Source of the DNA: JBJEXX01 sp051886215
Lineage (GTDB): Bacteria > Bacillota_I > Bacilli_A > RF39 > UBA660
DNA: 64,000 nucleotides
Assembly: GCA_051886215.1 (NCBI GenBank)
Contig: JBJEXX010000016.1
Location: forward strand, 1 to 64,000
Reading direction: 5' to 3'
In this document: in pieces, positions 44,653 to 54,119 of the stretch
How positions within the stretch are numbered: position 1 is the stretch's first letter
Layout: every line of letters begins with the position of its first letter
Notes under the pieces: generated by a model
Told to the model about the DNA's origin: nothing
Database searches by the model: none
Seen by the model: only the letters and a program-made list of their open reading frames with translations
Translations under genes and position numbers: made by a program

Positions 44653-46743
44653 ATGAAAAAATATATAAATAAAAAAAATATTATACTAATATTATTATTT
44701 TTCGTTTCTTTTATCTTGCTTTTATGTAGTGTGTTATTTCATTTTAGTGTACCATCTGAAGTTCCATATAATGATAGCGATGCAGTAGAGTTTTCTGTTG
44801 AAGAAAATACTATTATTACTCAGTATTATAAATCTAATGTTGATAATTTAGAATCAATAAAACTTCATTATAATAAAATAGATGTTGAAAATAATAAAGT
44901 GTTTATAAGTATTTATGATTATAATGATAATTTAATATATTATAATGATATAAATAATGGTCAAAAATTTGATGGAATGTATTTGAATTTAAAATTTGAC
45001 AAAGTTAAGAATAGTTTAAATAAGAAATTTAAACTTAAAATTAATATTGAGAATATAAACAATGATGAACTTATACTTTATAGATTAAACAAGAAAGTAG
45101 ATAATATTAGTTTGAACATAAATAATAGAGAAGAAACAGGTTTGATTACTTTTACAGAATATGGATATAGTGTTACAAGTTTTTATAAATTAGTTTTTTT
45201 GTCATTAATGGTAATTATTGTTTTTATATTTATAAGAATTAACTTTTTTAATAATAAAAATTTCAAAAATAAATTATTAAAAAATAATTTATTATTTATA
45301 ATGGAAACTATTACTACAATATGTACTTACATTTCTTTAATAAGTATTTTATATTCTTCTAGGTATTATGGCAGTATTCCTATTTTGTCTTTTTTAATAC
45401 TATGTCTATTTGGATTTGTGTTAATATCAATTTTTGCTCTATTTTTAGGAGAAAAAAGTTTGAAGCCTGAACAAATATTTTTGCTTATAGGTATTCCAAT
45501 AGGATTAATTTATTTGATTTTAATTCCTTTATTGAATGCTCCTGATGAATTATACCATTACAAAATATCATATGCTTTGGCTACAGGACAAACTTTTCAT
45601 AATGAAATACTTATTCCAAAAATTGTAAATAATAGTTTTAATTATAGGAATGTGCATGATTTTTTATTTAATGCTACTAATGAATTTATTATGGAAAAAA
45701 GGGGAATGTATAATCCTCTGTTATACTTGTTTTCTGCAACAGGTATATTATTGGGAAATATATTCAAATTATCACCAATTATAGGAGGATATTTCGGTTC
45801 TTTTTGTAACTTGTTATTATTTTATATAATTGGTTATTATATAATAAAAAAGATTCCTTTAGGAAAAATAGTGATGATAGTATATTTATTAAATCCTATG
45901 TTTTTGCAACAAGCTGCTTCTTTTTCTGCTGATGCTGCAATTAATATATTTAGTATGCTTTTTATATCTTATGTATTATATTTAAAATTTGAAAAGGAAA
46001 ATATAGATCATAAAGACTTTTCAATCTTATCAGTATCTTATTTATTTGTTTTAATAGGTAAATATGCTTATTTTCCATTAATAATTTTACTTTTATTTAT
46101 TAAAGACAAATTAATTAATTATATTAAAAATAACAAGAAAACAGTTGTTTTATTTATTATTCTGATATTAGCAATATTTGGAGGCTGGTTTATATATAAT
46201 AAAGTTAATAGTAGCTCTGAAATTATAAATAATACTATAAATTCAATTCCTGTCAATGAAGAAACAAAGTTACATTTTTTGATTAATAATCCATTTAATT
46301 ATATAAAAATTTTATTTAATACAATTACAGTTAAATCAGAATTTTATTTATTTTCTTTTTTAGGATATAGATTGGGCGCTTTAAATGTAACTATAAATAC
46401 ATTATATATAGTTATATATTTTATTATATTATTATTATCAATATTCTTAGAAAAAAATAAATATGAATTAAGCAAAACAAATAAAATTATTACTATTGTT
46501 GTATTTGCAATTATATTTAATATTATTTTATTGGGACTATATTTAGGATGGGGGATTATTACTGATACAATTATTGAAGGTGTTCAAGGTAGATATTTTA
46601 TTCCTATTAATATTTTACTTTTATTAATATTTGCTAGTAAAAAGAATAATATAAAGATGAATAATCCTTATATGTTAGTTTCTTTATCTTTGTTGTTATG
46701 TCATTTATTAATATCAACAAATATAATTAACTTTTTTATTTAA
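44653..46743 (+). CDS. DUF2142-type polytopic membrane protein (GT-C-like)
   Basis: 696 aa. An N-terminal helix at about 10-30, an outer domain to about 165, then some ten to twelve helices. IFLLIGIPIGLIYLILIPLLNAPDELYHY has the PDE..H motif of DUF2142, the loop NSFNYRNVHDFLFN follows, and VQGRYFIPINIL matches the C-terminal signature. DUF2142 proteins lie in polysaccharide loci and are thought to be GT-C transferases that use polyprenyl-linked sugars. The ATG at 44641 overlaps the upstream stop, but GAGGT 6 bases before ATG 44653 favours that start. Confidence 0.85.
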   Translation: MKKYINKKNIILILLFFVSFILLLCSVLFHFSVPSEVPYNDSDAVEFSVEENTIITQYYKSNVDNLESIKLHYNKIDVENNKVFISIYDYNDNLIYYNDINNGQKFDGMYLNLKFDKVKNSLNKKFKLKINIENINNDELILYRLNKKVDNISLNINNREETGLITFTEYGYSVTSFYKLVFLSLMVIIVFIFIRINFFNNKNFKNKLLKNNLLFIMETITTICTYISLISILYSSRYYGSIPILSFLILCLFGFVLISIFALFLGEKSLKPEQIFLLIGIPIGLIYLILIPLLNAPDELYHYKISYALATGQTFHNEILIPKIVNNSFNYRNVHDFLFNATNEFIMEKRGMYNPLLYLFSATGILLGNIFKLSPIIGGYFGSFCNLLLFYIIGYYIIKKIPLGKIVMIVYLLNPMFLQQAASFSADAAINIFSMLFISYVLYLKFEKENIDHKDFSILSVSYLFVLIGKYAYFPLIILLLFIKDKLINYIKNNKKTVVLFIILILAIFGGWFIYNKVNSSSEIINNTINSIPVNEETKLHFLINNPFNYIKILFNTITVKSEFYLFSFLGYRLGALNVTINTLYIVIYFIILLLSIFLEKNKYELSKTNKIITIVVFAIIFNIILLGLYLGWGIITDTIIEGVQGRYFIPINILLLLIFASKKNNIKMNNPYMLVSLSLLLCHLLISTNIINFFI

Positions 46744-46744
46744 T

Positions 46745-46776
46745 AAAATTAGTATTATAACAAATACTAATTTTTT
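46745..46776 (+). terminator. Intrinsic terminator inside the glycan locus
   Basis: AAAATTAGTATT pairs with AATACTAATTTT, followed by T. It separates the ABC-exporter part from the flippase part. Confidence 0.8.
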
Positions 46777-46781
46777 CATGT

Positions 46782-46810
46782 TTGTAAAATTTTGATATAT
46801 ATATTATAAT
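46782..46810 (+). promoter_or_regulatory. Promoter of the second glycan module
   Basis: TTGTAA (46782-46787), 17-base spacer, TATAAT (46805-46810). Confidence 0.75.
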
Positions 46811-46834
46811 TATATAAGAAGGATTGATGTAAAA

Positions 46835-47557
46835 ATGAAAAAAGTAAAAGTATTATTGATAATACCAGCATATAACGAGGAAAAAAATATAATTAATACA
46901 TGTAAAGAAATAAAAAACTATAATAAGAAAACTCAGTTTAAAGTTGATTTTATTGTAATAAATGATGGTTCAACGGACAATACTTTAGATGTATTAAAGA
47001 AAAATAAACTACCATATATTAGTTTGATTGAAAATTTGGGTATTGGAGGAGCTGTTCAAACTGGTTATAAATATGCTCTAGAAAATGACTATGATATTGC
47101 AATACAATTTGATGGCGATGGACAGCATGATGTTAATTATATCGAAAACTTATTAATACCTATATTAAATAAAGAAGCAGATATGGTTATTGGTTCAAGA
47201 TTCATGAAAGAGAAAGAAAGTAGTTTTAAACCAGATTTTAAGCATATGTTAGGAATTAATATTATATCAGAAACTATCAAAATTAAGACTAAGATGAAGA
47301 TTTATGATACTACAAGTGGATTTAGAGCGGTAGATAAACAGATTATAAAAAGATTTGCCAAAAACTATCCACAAGAATATCCTGAACCAATATCAACTGT
47401 AGACGTAATTAAACATGGATATAAAATAAAAGAAGTTGGTGTTTCAATGAACGAAAGGCAAGAAGGAAAGAGTTCTATTCATTCGTGGAAACAAATTTAT
47501 TACATGTTTAATGTTGTCTTATCAATATTAATGATGGGAGGTAATTATGATGAATAA
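46835..47557 (+). CDS. GT2 glycosyltransferase of the polyprenyl-phosphate-sugar type
   Basis: 240 aa. VLLIIPAYNEEKNIINTCKEI, VINDGSTDNTLDVLKK, NLGIGGAVQTGYKYALEN, IAIQFDGDGQHDVNYIENL, and VIGSRFMKEKE: the DPM1/GtrB-like GT2 pattern. These enzymes load a sugar on polyprenyl phosphate. No C-terminal membrane helices are present here. The next gene, a DUF2304 protein, overlaps by 11 bases, a recurring neighbour in such modules. Confidence 0.93.
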   Translation: MKKVKVLLIIPAYNEEKNIINTCKEIKNYNKKTQFKVDFIVINDGSTDNTLDVLKKNKLPYISLIENLGIGGAVQTGYKYALENDYDIAIQFDGDGQHDVNYIENLLIPILNKEADMVIGSRFMKEKESSFKPDFKHMLGINIISETIKIKTKMKIYDTTSGFRAVDKQIIKRFAKNYPQEYPEPISTVDVIKHGYKIKEVGVSMNERQEGKSSIHSWKQIYYMFNVVLSILMMGGNYDE

Positions 47558-47882
47558 TACATTGAGGATTATATTATCTGTTTTTTGTTTTATATGGATA
47601 GTATGTCTTCTTCATTTGATAAGAAAAAATAAGCTTCCTATAAAATATTCCTTAATTTGGTTTTTTCCAATTATTATAATTTTACTATTAATCATATTTC
47701 CAAAAGTAATTGTTTTCTTTTCTAAAATATTAGGAATTGTATCTAGTAATAATATGATTATAGGAATTATTTTAACTTTATTATTATTAATAACTTTGTT
47801 ATTAACCTTAATTATTGCAAATCTTAAAAGAAAAATAAATTTACTTATTCAAGAAGTATCAATTTTAAAGGATAAAAAATGA
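47547..47882 (+). CDS. DUF2304 small membrane protein
   Basis: 111 aa. Three helices (about 7-25, 34-55, 65-93) ending in a basic, coiled tail (IANLKRKINLLIQEVSILKDKK). It has LRIILSVFCFIWIVCLLHLIRKNKLPIKYSLIWFF, the DUF2304 pattern. It overlaps the GT2 gene and the next GT4 gene (ATGA), so all three are coupled. In other species DUF2304 accompanies polyprenyl-phosphate GT2 enzymes and may give them their membrane partner. Confidence 0.88.
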   Translation: MMNNTLRIILSVFCFIWIVCLLHLIRKNKLPIKYSLIWFFPIIIILLLIIFPKVIVFFSKILGIVSSNNMIIGIILTLLLLITLLLTLIIANLKRKINLLIQEVSILKDKK

Positions 47883-49000
47883 AAACAATAGCAATATTTT
47901 CTGCTTATATATTACCACATTTAGGTGGAATTGAAAGGTATATAGATAATTTAAGCAAGCAGTTGGTGAAAAAAAGTATAAATACCATCATTGTAACTAC
48001 AAATTATAATGACGAGAGTGATTTTGAGGAAAGAGACAATATAAAAATTTTTAGAATACCTATTTTTAATAGTTTTAAAAATAGATATCCAATACCTAAG
48101 TACAATAAAGAACAAAGAGATATTATTTCAAAATTAAATGCTTACCAAATAGATGCTATTATAGTTAACACGAGATTTCATTTGACATCTCATATTGGTG
48201 CGGATTATGGTAAAAAGAATAATATACCTGTATATTTGATTGAACATGGTTCTAATTATGTTACTTTAGACAATAAGTTTATAGACTTTTTTGCAAATAG
48301 GTATGAGGATTTTCTTACTTGGAAAATAAAAAGAAAAATAAAAGGTTTTTATGGAGTTTCGAAAGCATGTAGTGTTTGGTTAAAACATTTTAATATTAAT
48401 AGTAGTGGTATATGGTATAATTCTATAGATTGTAGTCAAAGTGTTCCTTCTAGAAAATTTCATAAAAAAATAAATTTTTTATATGCTGGTAGATTGATAA
48501 AACAAAAAGGGGTTAAAAATATTTTAGATGCTTTTACTAATTTAGAGAAAAAATACAGTAATATTCACTTATATATTGCGGGTGATGGTCCAGAATTAGA
48601 GGATTATAAATCAATCTATAATAGTGCAAATATTGAGTTTTTAGGTAAATTAGATTATCAACACTTACTTAAATATTATGCAAAGACAGATGTTTTTTTA
48701 TATCCACCATTATGGCCAGAGGGACTACCAACATCAATTCTTGAAGCTGGATTAATGAAATGTATGGTTATTGGCACATCTCAGGGGGGAATTAAAGAGA
48801 TTATTAGTAATAACAAAAATGGAATTATAGTAAAAGAAAACTCAAAAGATTTATATAGAGCTATGGAGAAAACATTAAATAATCCGTTATTAATGAAAAA
48901 ATATTCTAAACAATTGAATTTAACCATAAAGACAAAATTTAATTGGGAAACGACAACAGAAAAAATAATTAAAGATATGGGTATTAATACAAAGGTATGA
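47879..49000 (+). CDS. GT4 glycosyltransferase
   Basis: 373 aa, GT-B fold. FSAYILPHLGGIERYIDNLSKQL at the start (GG near acceptor site), LIEHGSNY, FYGVSKACSVWL, LYAGRLIKQKGVKNILDAF, LYIAGDGPELEDYK, and PPLWPEGLPTSILEAGLMKCMVIGT with the E..A Glu pair. It transfers a sugar from an NDP donor with retention. Coupled to DUF2304 by ATGA. Donor unknown. Confidence 0.93.
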   Translation: MKTIAIFSAYILPHLGGIERYIDNLSKQLVKKSINTIIVTTNYNDESDFEERDNIKIFRIPIFNSFKNRYPIPKYNKEQRDIISKLNAYQIDAIIVNTRFHLTSHIGADYGKKNNIPVYLIEHGSNYVTLDNKFIDFFANRYEDFLTWKIKRKIKGFYGVSKACSVWLKHFNINSSGIWYNSIDCSQSVPSRKFHKKINFLYAGRLIKQKGVKNILDAFTNLEKKYSNIHLYIAGDGPELEDYKSIYNSANIEFLGKLDYQHLLKYYAKTDVFLYPPLWPEGLPTSILEAGLMKCMVIGTSQGGIKEIISNNKNGIIVKENSKDLYRAMEKTLNNPLLMKKYSKQLNLTIKTKFNWETTTEKIIKDMGINTKV

Positions 49001-49013
49001 AGTAGGTGATAAT

Positions 49014-50531
49014 TTGAGAGTAAAAAAATCATTTTTTAATGCTATTTCAAATTCATTAATATTAATAATAAGATCAATTCTTTTATTTTTAGTTAGAATT
49101 GTATTTGTTAGAACACTAGGAAAGGTGTATTTGGGAGTAGATAGTTTATTTACTAATATTTTATTGGTACTTTCAATTACTGATTCTGGAATTAGTACTG
49201 CTATTAATTTCAGTTTATATAAACCTTTGGCGGAACATGATAATCAAAAAATAAGTTTTTTAATGACTTTTTATAAAAAAATGTATAGAAATTTAGGAAT
49301 AATTGTATTAGTTATTGGATTAGCATTTATTCCATTATTAAAGTTTGTTATAACAGAAAATATAGAATATATATATATATATTATTTGATTTATTTATTA
49401 ACAACAGTTATGAGTTATTTTATTTCTTACAAAGATTCATTATTAATTGCAGATCAAAATTTGTATAAATCAAGTGCTATTGTTGGTACAACCTATATTA
49501 TAATGTATTTGTTAAGAATAGTTTTTTTAATTATATTGCCAAATTTTTTAATATTTACATTAATACAATTAATTATGATGTTTGTTCAAAGAATTTTAGT
49601 AAACAAGTATATAACAAATAAATATAAAAATATAGATTTTAATGAAAAAAAAGGAATATCTAAACAAGAACAGCGGACAATCTTTAAAAATGTTAAATCT
49701 ATGTTTTTAAATAAATTAGGATATTTTTTGGTGAATGGTACAGATAATATTATTATTTCAGCTATACCATCTTTAGGTTTGGGAACAGTTGCTGTTTATA
49801 CTAATTATTATTCAATAATTAGTATGGTTGATAGTATTATAAGTAGGGGATTATCAGGAATAACTTCAAGTTTTGGTGATTTGGCGGTAAACGAATCCAA
49901 AAAAGTTCAAGAAGATGTGTTTAATATTATATCTTTTATATCTTTTTGTATATATGGTTTATTCAGTGTAGGCTTCTTGTTTTTAATAACTGATTTTATA
50001 AAAATATGTTTTGGAAATTCTTATAAATTAGAAAAACCTTTAACTGTTATCATTTGTATAAATTTTTATATTATAGGTATATTAAAAACTTTGGACATAA
50101 TTAAGGAAGCAACAGGTAATTATATACAAGATAGATATGCTAATTTAATACAAGCTATTATCAATATAATATTATCAATTGTTTTAGGAAAAAAGATTGG
50201 CTTACTAGGAATTGTTATTGCAACATTAATAAGCTATATTGCAGTACCATTATGGAATAAGCCATATATAGCATTTAAATATATATTTCAAAAGCAACCC
50301 TTTAAATATTTGGTTAAACAATTAAAATATATTCTATCTTTAATAATTATAGGTTTTATTTGTTGTTTTGTAATAAGGGGTATAGATATTAATAACATAT
50401 TTTTAGAATTTATTTTAAAAATAATAATTATAACTATAATATATATATTATGTATAAGTTTAATTTATTGGAAAACAGACGAATATAAATATTTAGTTAA
50501 TACTATAAAAAAAATAGTAAAAAAGAATTAG
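49014..50531 (+). CDS. Wzx-like polysaccharide flippase
   Basis: 505 aa, about 12-14 helices, MATE/MOP-like. SLILIIRSILLFLVRIVFVRTLGKVYLGVDSLFTNIL at the start, then SIISMVDSIISRGLSGITSSFG and a C-terminal polysaccharide_synt_C-like half. It flips undecaprenyl-linked repeat units. The start is TTG 49014 after AGGTGAT (49003-49009); there is no nearer ATG in frame. A Wzy polymerase is not identified, so this module may make a short or single-unit glycan. Confidence 0.85.
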   Translation: MRVKKSFFNAISNSLILIIRSILLFLVRIVFVRTLGKVYLGVDSLFTNILLVLSITDSGISTAINFSLYKPLAEHDNQKISFLMTFYKKMYRNLGIIVLVIGLAFIPLLKFVITENIEYIYIYYLIYLLTTVMSYFISYKDSLLIADQNLYKSSAIVGTTYIIMYLLRIVFLIILPNFLIFTLIQLIMMFVQRILVNKYITNKYKNIDFNEKKGISKQEQRTIFKNVKSMFLNKLGYFLVNGTDNIIISAIPSLGLGTVAVYTNYYSIISMVDSIISRGLSGITSSFGDLAVNESKKVQEDVFNIISFISFCIYGLFSVGFLFLITDFIKICFGNSYKLEKPLTVIICINFYIIGILKTLDIIKEATGNYIQDRYANLIQAIINIILSIVLGKKIGLLGIVIATLISYIAVPLWNKPYIAFKYIFQKQPFKYLVKQLKYILSLIIIGFICCFVIRGIDINNIFLEFILKIIIITIIYILCISLIYWKTDEYKYLVNTIKKIVKKN

Positions 50532-50545
50532 TTTACTATTTTTTT
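50511..50545 (+). terminator. Terminator after the flippase gene
   Basis: AAAATAGTAAA (50511-50521) pairs with TTTACTATTTT (50532-50542), then T. It includes the stop codon. Confidence 0.85.
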
Positions 50546-50830
50546 CTTTAAATCATAAATTTTTCTATTTAATATAGAAAAAGGATTTATATATAAAAAT
50601 ATAACATTTTTTGAAATTTTTTTTAGTTTTTTAACACTTTTGATAATTGTTTACAAATTGTATTTAAATCATTAATAATTTTGATTTCAGCTTTTTTATC
50701 TGTTTTTATATTTTTATTAAATCTATATCTTAATTTTTGAACTTTTTCAAATAAGTACAATAAAATATATGTTTTATTTATTATTTGTGCTAAAATAAAT
50801 TTATAAGTAAATAAAGGATTGAGTGATTTT
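50546..50830. other. Gap before the LicD cassette
   Basis: 285 bases without a clear gene. On the minus strand a frame is open for about 65 codons and stops at TAA (50623-50625); it ends DLNTICKQLSKVLKN and has no ATG start or ribosome site, so it is probably chance or a remnant. No strong -35/-10 pair for the next gene was found; TTGTGC near 50786 with TAAATA 17 bases on is a weak candidate. Confidence 0.4.
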
Positions 50831-51703
50831 ATGGCTGATTTTAGAAAATATGAAACAAAAGAATTAAAACAACTTCATAAAGTTGAAATAGAAATGTTAA
50901 AAGATATAAATAAGATATGTAAAAAATATAAAATAAGCTATTTTGCGTTAGATGGCACTGGTATTGGGGCTTTAAGACATAAAGGATTTATTCCATGGGA
51001 TGATGATATTGATTTAAGATTTATAAGAGAAGATGCTTACAAATTTAGAGAATGTGTTGAAAAAGAAATGGGAGATAAATACTATTTTATTGATAGGAAT
51101 AATTCCAAACTTCCAATTACGTTCATGAAAATGTGTAAAAAAAATACAATATTTCAAGATGATGATGCTTATTTACTAAATGAAGAGGTAGGTATATTTG
51201 TAGATATTTTTCCAATGGATTATGTATCTGATGATAAAAAGACCAGGGAAAAACAATTAGGAAAATCTTGGTATTTATTTAAACTTGGAACACTTGCTTG
51301 TATAAAATCTCCTGTAATAGCTTGTCATGGATTAAAAGAAAAATTTTATTTATTTATTTGTACAATTATGCATTATTTATTAAATATTTTAGGTTTAACG
51401 GGTAATAGATTATTTAATAAAGGGGAAAAAATTGTAGATAGAAATAAAAAGACAAATACAATTGCTTCTTTAAATACAGTTAAAAAGAATACAAGTATTT
51501 TTGATATCAATGATATATTTCCTGTGAGAAAAGTACCTTTTGAAGATACTTATGTATATGTTCCTAAAAATGCTGAAAAATTATTGAATGAATACTTTGG
51601 AGATTTTATGAAATTGCCTCCAGAAAGAGATAGGCATAATCACTTTCCAAGGAAACTAATATTTGATACAAGAAAGGTGGATATAAATGAAAAAAATGAT
51701 TAA
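50831..51703 (+). CDS. LicD-family phosphotransferase, first copy
   Basis: 290 aa. KQLHKVEIEMLKDINKICKKYKISYFALDGTGIGALRHKGFIPWDDDIDLRF is the LicD domain: the WDDDID metal site and GALRHKGFIPWDD are intact, then VGIFVDIFPMDYV. LicD proteins move a phospho-substituent (phosphocholine in pneumococci) from a CDP donor to a glycan. No helix or signal. The frame opens at TTG 50819; ATG 50831 with GAGTGA nearby is more likely. It overlaps the aminotransferase gene by 17 bases, so this is one operon. Confidence 0.92.
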   Translation: MADFRKYETKELKQLHKVEIEMLKDINKICKKYKISYFALDGTGIGALRHKGFIPWDDDIDLRFIREDAYKFRECVEKEMGDKYYFIDRNNSKLPITFMKMCKKNTIFQDDDAYLLNEEVGIFVDIFPMDYVSDDKKTREKQLGKSWYLFKLGTLACIKSPVIACHGLKEKFYLFICTIMHYLLNILGLTGNRLFNKGEKIVDRNKKTNTIASLNTVKKNTSIFDINDIFPVRKVPFEDTYVYVPKNAEKLLNEYFGDFMKLPPERDRHNHFPRKLIFDTRKVDINEKND

Positions 51704-52769
51704 TTTTACAGTGGGTCCTGTTCAATCAAGTGAATTGGTAAATAATATTGGTAGTGAACAAGTTCCTTATTTTAGAACAGAAGAGTTTTCAAATTTAATG
51801 CTTGAAAATGAACGATTAATGAAAAAATTTGTTAAATCTGAAGAAGATGCGAGAGTTGTTTTTATTACTGGATCTGGTACTGCTTCAATGGAAGCAACAG
51901 TAATAAATACACTAAATGAAAATGATAGAGCTTTGATTGTTAATGGTGGAAGTTTTGGCGCTAGATTTGTTGAATTATGTAGAATTCATAATATTCCTTA
52001 TGATGATATTAAACTAGATTTAGGTTGCCCATTGACTAAAGAAATATTAAGCAATTATGATGGGAAAAAATATACGGCTTTTTTAGTTAATTTAGATGAA
52101 ACTTCAACGGGAGTATTATATGATTTAGATATTATTAGCGAATTTTGTCAGAAAAATAATATATTCTTAATAGTAGATGCAATTAGCGCATTTCTTGCTG
52201 ATGAAATTAATATGGCTGATAAAAAAATAGATGTTTTAATAACTGGATCACAGAAAGCACTCGCTTGTCCTCCTGGTATTTCTATTATTGTTTTATCGAA
52301 TAATGCTTTAGATAGAGTTAGTAGAATTGATTCTAAGAGTATGTATTTTGATTTGAAGAGTGCATTGAAAAATGGAGAAAGAGGACAAACTCCATTTACA
52401 CCAGCTGTTGGAATATTAAGACAAATAAATGCAAGATTAAATGATATAGATCAAAATGGTGGAGTAGATAAGGAAGTAGAAAAAACTCATGAGCTAGCAT
52501 TATATTTTAGAGAAAAAATAAAAAATTTGCCACTAAAAATGGTAACAGTTTCACCGACAAATGCAGTTACAAGTTTATATTCTTTGAATAATAGAGCCTA
52601 TGATACATTTTTGTATTTGAAAGATAATTGTAATATTTGGATTTGTCCTAATGGAGGAGACCTAAAAGATAAAGTATTTAGAGTTGGACATATAGGATGT
52701 TTAACTAAGAAACATTATGATTATCTAATAGAAAAATTAAATGAATTAAATAATAAAGGATTGTTATAA
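51687..52769 (+). CDS. Class V PLP aminotransferase (2-aminoethylphosphonate transaminase-like)
   Basis: 360 aa. NFTVGPVQSSELVNNIGSEQVPYFRTEEF, ITGSGTASMEATVINTL, NGGSFGARFVELC, LVNLDETSTGVLYDL, VDAISAFLADEI, and the PLP lysine in LITGSQKALACPPG: the class V fold near AEP-pyruvate transaminases and alanine-glyoxylate transaminases. No PEP mutase or phosphonopyruvate decarboxylase is in the window, so the amino acceptor may be another small carbonyl compound. Position between LicD and a cytidylyltransferase suggests it makes the amino group of the unit that is CDP-activated. Confidence 0.85.
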   Translation: MKKMINFTVGPVQSSELVNNIGSEQVPYFRTEEFSNLMLENERLMKKFVKSEEDARVVFITGSGTASMEATVINTLNENDRALIVNGGSFGARFVELCRIHNIPYDDIKLDLGCPLTKEILSNYDGKKYTAFLVNLDETSTGVLYDLDIISEFCQKNNIFLIVDAISAFLADEINMADKKIDVLITGSQKALACPPGISIIVLSNNALDRVSRIDSKSMYFDLKSALKNGERGQTPFTPAVGILRQINARLNDIDQNGGVDKEVEKTHELALYFREKIKNLPLKMVTVSPTNAVTSLYSLNNRAYDTFLYLKDNCNIWICPNGGDLKDKVFRVGHIGCLTKKHYDYLIEKLNELNNKGLL

Positions 52770-52770
52770 T

Positions 52771-54111
52771 ATGAAAAAAGTAATTACATACGGCACATAT
52801 GATTTATTGCATCATGGTCATATAAGATTATTAGAAAGAGCAAAGCAATTGGGTGATTATTTGATAGTTGGAGTTACATCTGAAGATTTTGATAAAAAAA
52901 GAGGTAAAATTAATGTACAACAATCATTAATGGAGCGTGTTAAAGCAGTAAAAGAAACGGGATTAGCAGATGAAATAATTATTGAAGAATACGAAGGACA
53001 AAAAATAGATGATATAATTAAGTACGGAATTGATGTATTTACAGTGGGTTCTGATTGGAAAGGATATTTTGATTATTTAAGCGAATATTGTGAAGTGATT
53101 TATTTAGATAGAACAAAAGGTATTTCAAGCACTGAACTTAGGAGTTCTGTTAAGCCTTTAAGCATAGGAGCCTTAGGATATTCATCTTTAATAAAAAAGA
53201 TCATAAAAGAAATATCTTATGTTAATGGAGTTGAGATTACTCATATCTTATCAAATGATAAATCTCTTAAAAAGAATTTAAAAGGAAATATAAAATTTTC
53301 TAAAACGTATGGTGATTTGCTAAAAAGTGTTGATGCTGTATATGTCGCAGAAAATCCCAAAAATCATTATGAGATAATTAAAAAAGCTTTATTAAATAAA
53401 AAACATGTTTTATATGAATCTCCATTAGTTTTATCAAGAAAAGAATGTGATGAACTATTTACTATAGCCAAAAAAAATAATCTAGTACTTATGGAAGCAA
53501 TTAAAACATTATATTCTCAGGCTTATAACAGATTAATATTGCTTGCTAAATCAGGAACTATTGGAAAAGTTGTTTCGGTAGACGTGACTTGTACAAGTTT
53601 AAAACAATTAAATGAAATAGGTTATGAAAATATAACTGATTATCAAAATAGTATTTGTGCTTGGGGTCCTATAGCACTTCTTCCTATATTACATTTATTA
53701 GGAACAAACTACGAATCTAAAAAAATTGAGTCATTTTATTTGGATAAAAATTCAGATTTTGATTTATTTACAAAAATTAATTTTTCTTATGAAAAAGCAG
53801 TAGCATCAATAAAAGTAGGTAAGGGTGTTAAATCAGAAGGAGAATTAATAATATCGGGAACAAAGGGATATATATACGTTCCTTCTCCATGGTGGAAAAC
53901 TGATTATTTTGAAATAAGATATGAAGATCAAAATGATACTAAAAGATATTTTTATAATCTTGATGGTGAAGGTATTAGAAATGAATTAGTTACTTTTAGT
54001 AAGACTATTAAAAGTGGGCAACCTAATTATTTAATAGATAATAAAATATCTAAAGCAATTGTTTCTGTTATTGAAGATTGTTATAGAAATAAAGATAAAA
54101 AAGAATTGTAG
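52771..54111 (+). CDS. Cytidylyltransferase fused to a Gfo/Idh/MocA-like domain
   Basis: 446 aa. Residues 1-135 are a TagD/GCT-type nucleotidyltransferase: TYGTYDLLHHGHIRLLERA (HxGH), KRGKINVQQSLMERVKAV, GSDWKG and RTKGISSTELR. Residues about 145-446 match Gfo/Idh/MocA oxidoreductases (VYVAENPKNHYEIIKKALLNKKHVLYESPL, NNLVLMEAIKTLYSQAYNRL), but the Rossmann glycine loop is reduced (GALGYSS) and the catalytic EKP is ESP, so redox activity is doubtful. It sits 1 base after the aminotransferase stop. A natural guess is CDP activation of a phospho-amino-alcohol or phosphonate for LicD. Confidence 0.85.
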   Translation: MKKVITYGTYDLLHHGHIRLLERAKQLGDYLIVGVTSEDFDKKRGKINVQQSLMERVKAVKETGLADEIIIEEYEGQKIDDIIKYGIDVFTVGSDWKGYFDYLSEYCEVIYLDRTKGISSTELRSSVKPLSIGALGYSSLIKKIIKEISYVNGVEITHILSNDKSLKKNLKGNIKFSKTYGDLLKSVDAVYVAENPKNHYEIIKKALLNKKHVLYESPLVLSRKECDELFTIAKKNNLVLMEAIKTLYSQAYNRLILLAKSGTIGKVVSVDVTCTSLKQLNEIGYENITDYQNSICAWGPIALLPILHLLGTNYESKKIESFYLDKNSDFDLFTKINFSYEKAVASIKVGKGVKSEGELIISGTKGYIYVPSPWWKTDYFEIRYEDQNDTKRYFYNLDGEGIRNELVTFSKTIKSGQPNYLIDNKISKAIVSVIEDCYRNKDKKEL

Positions 54112-54119
54112 GAGAACTT

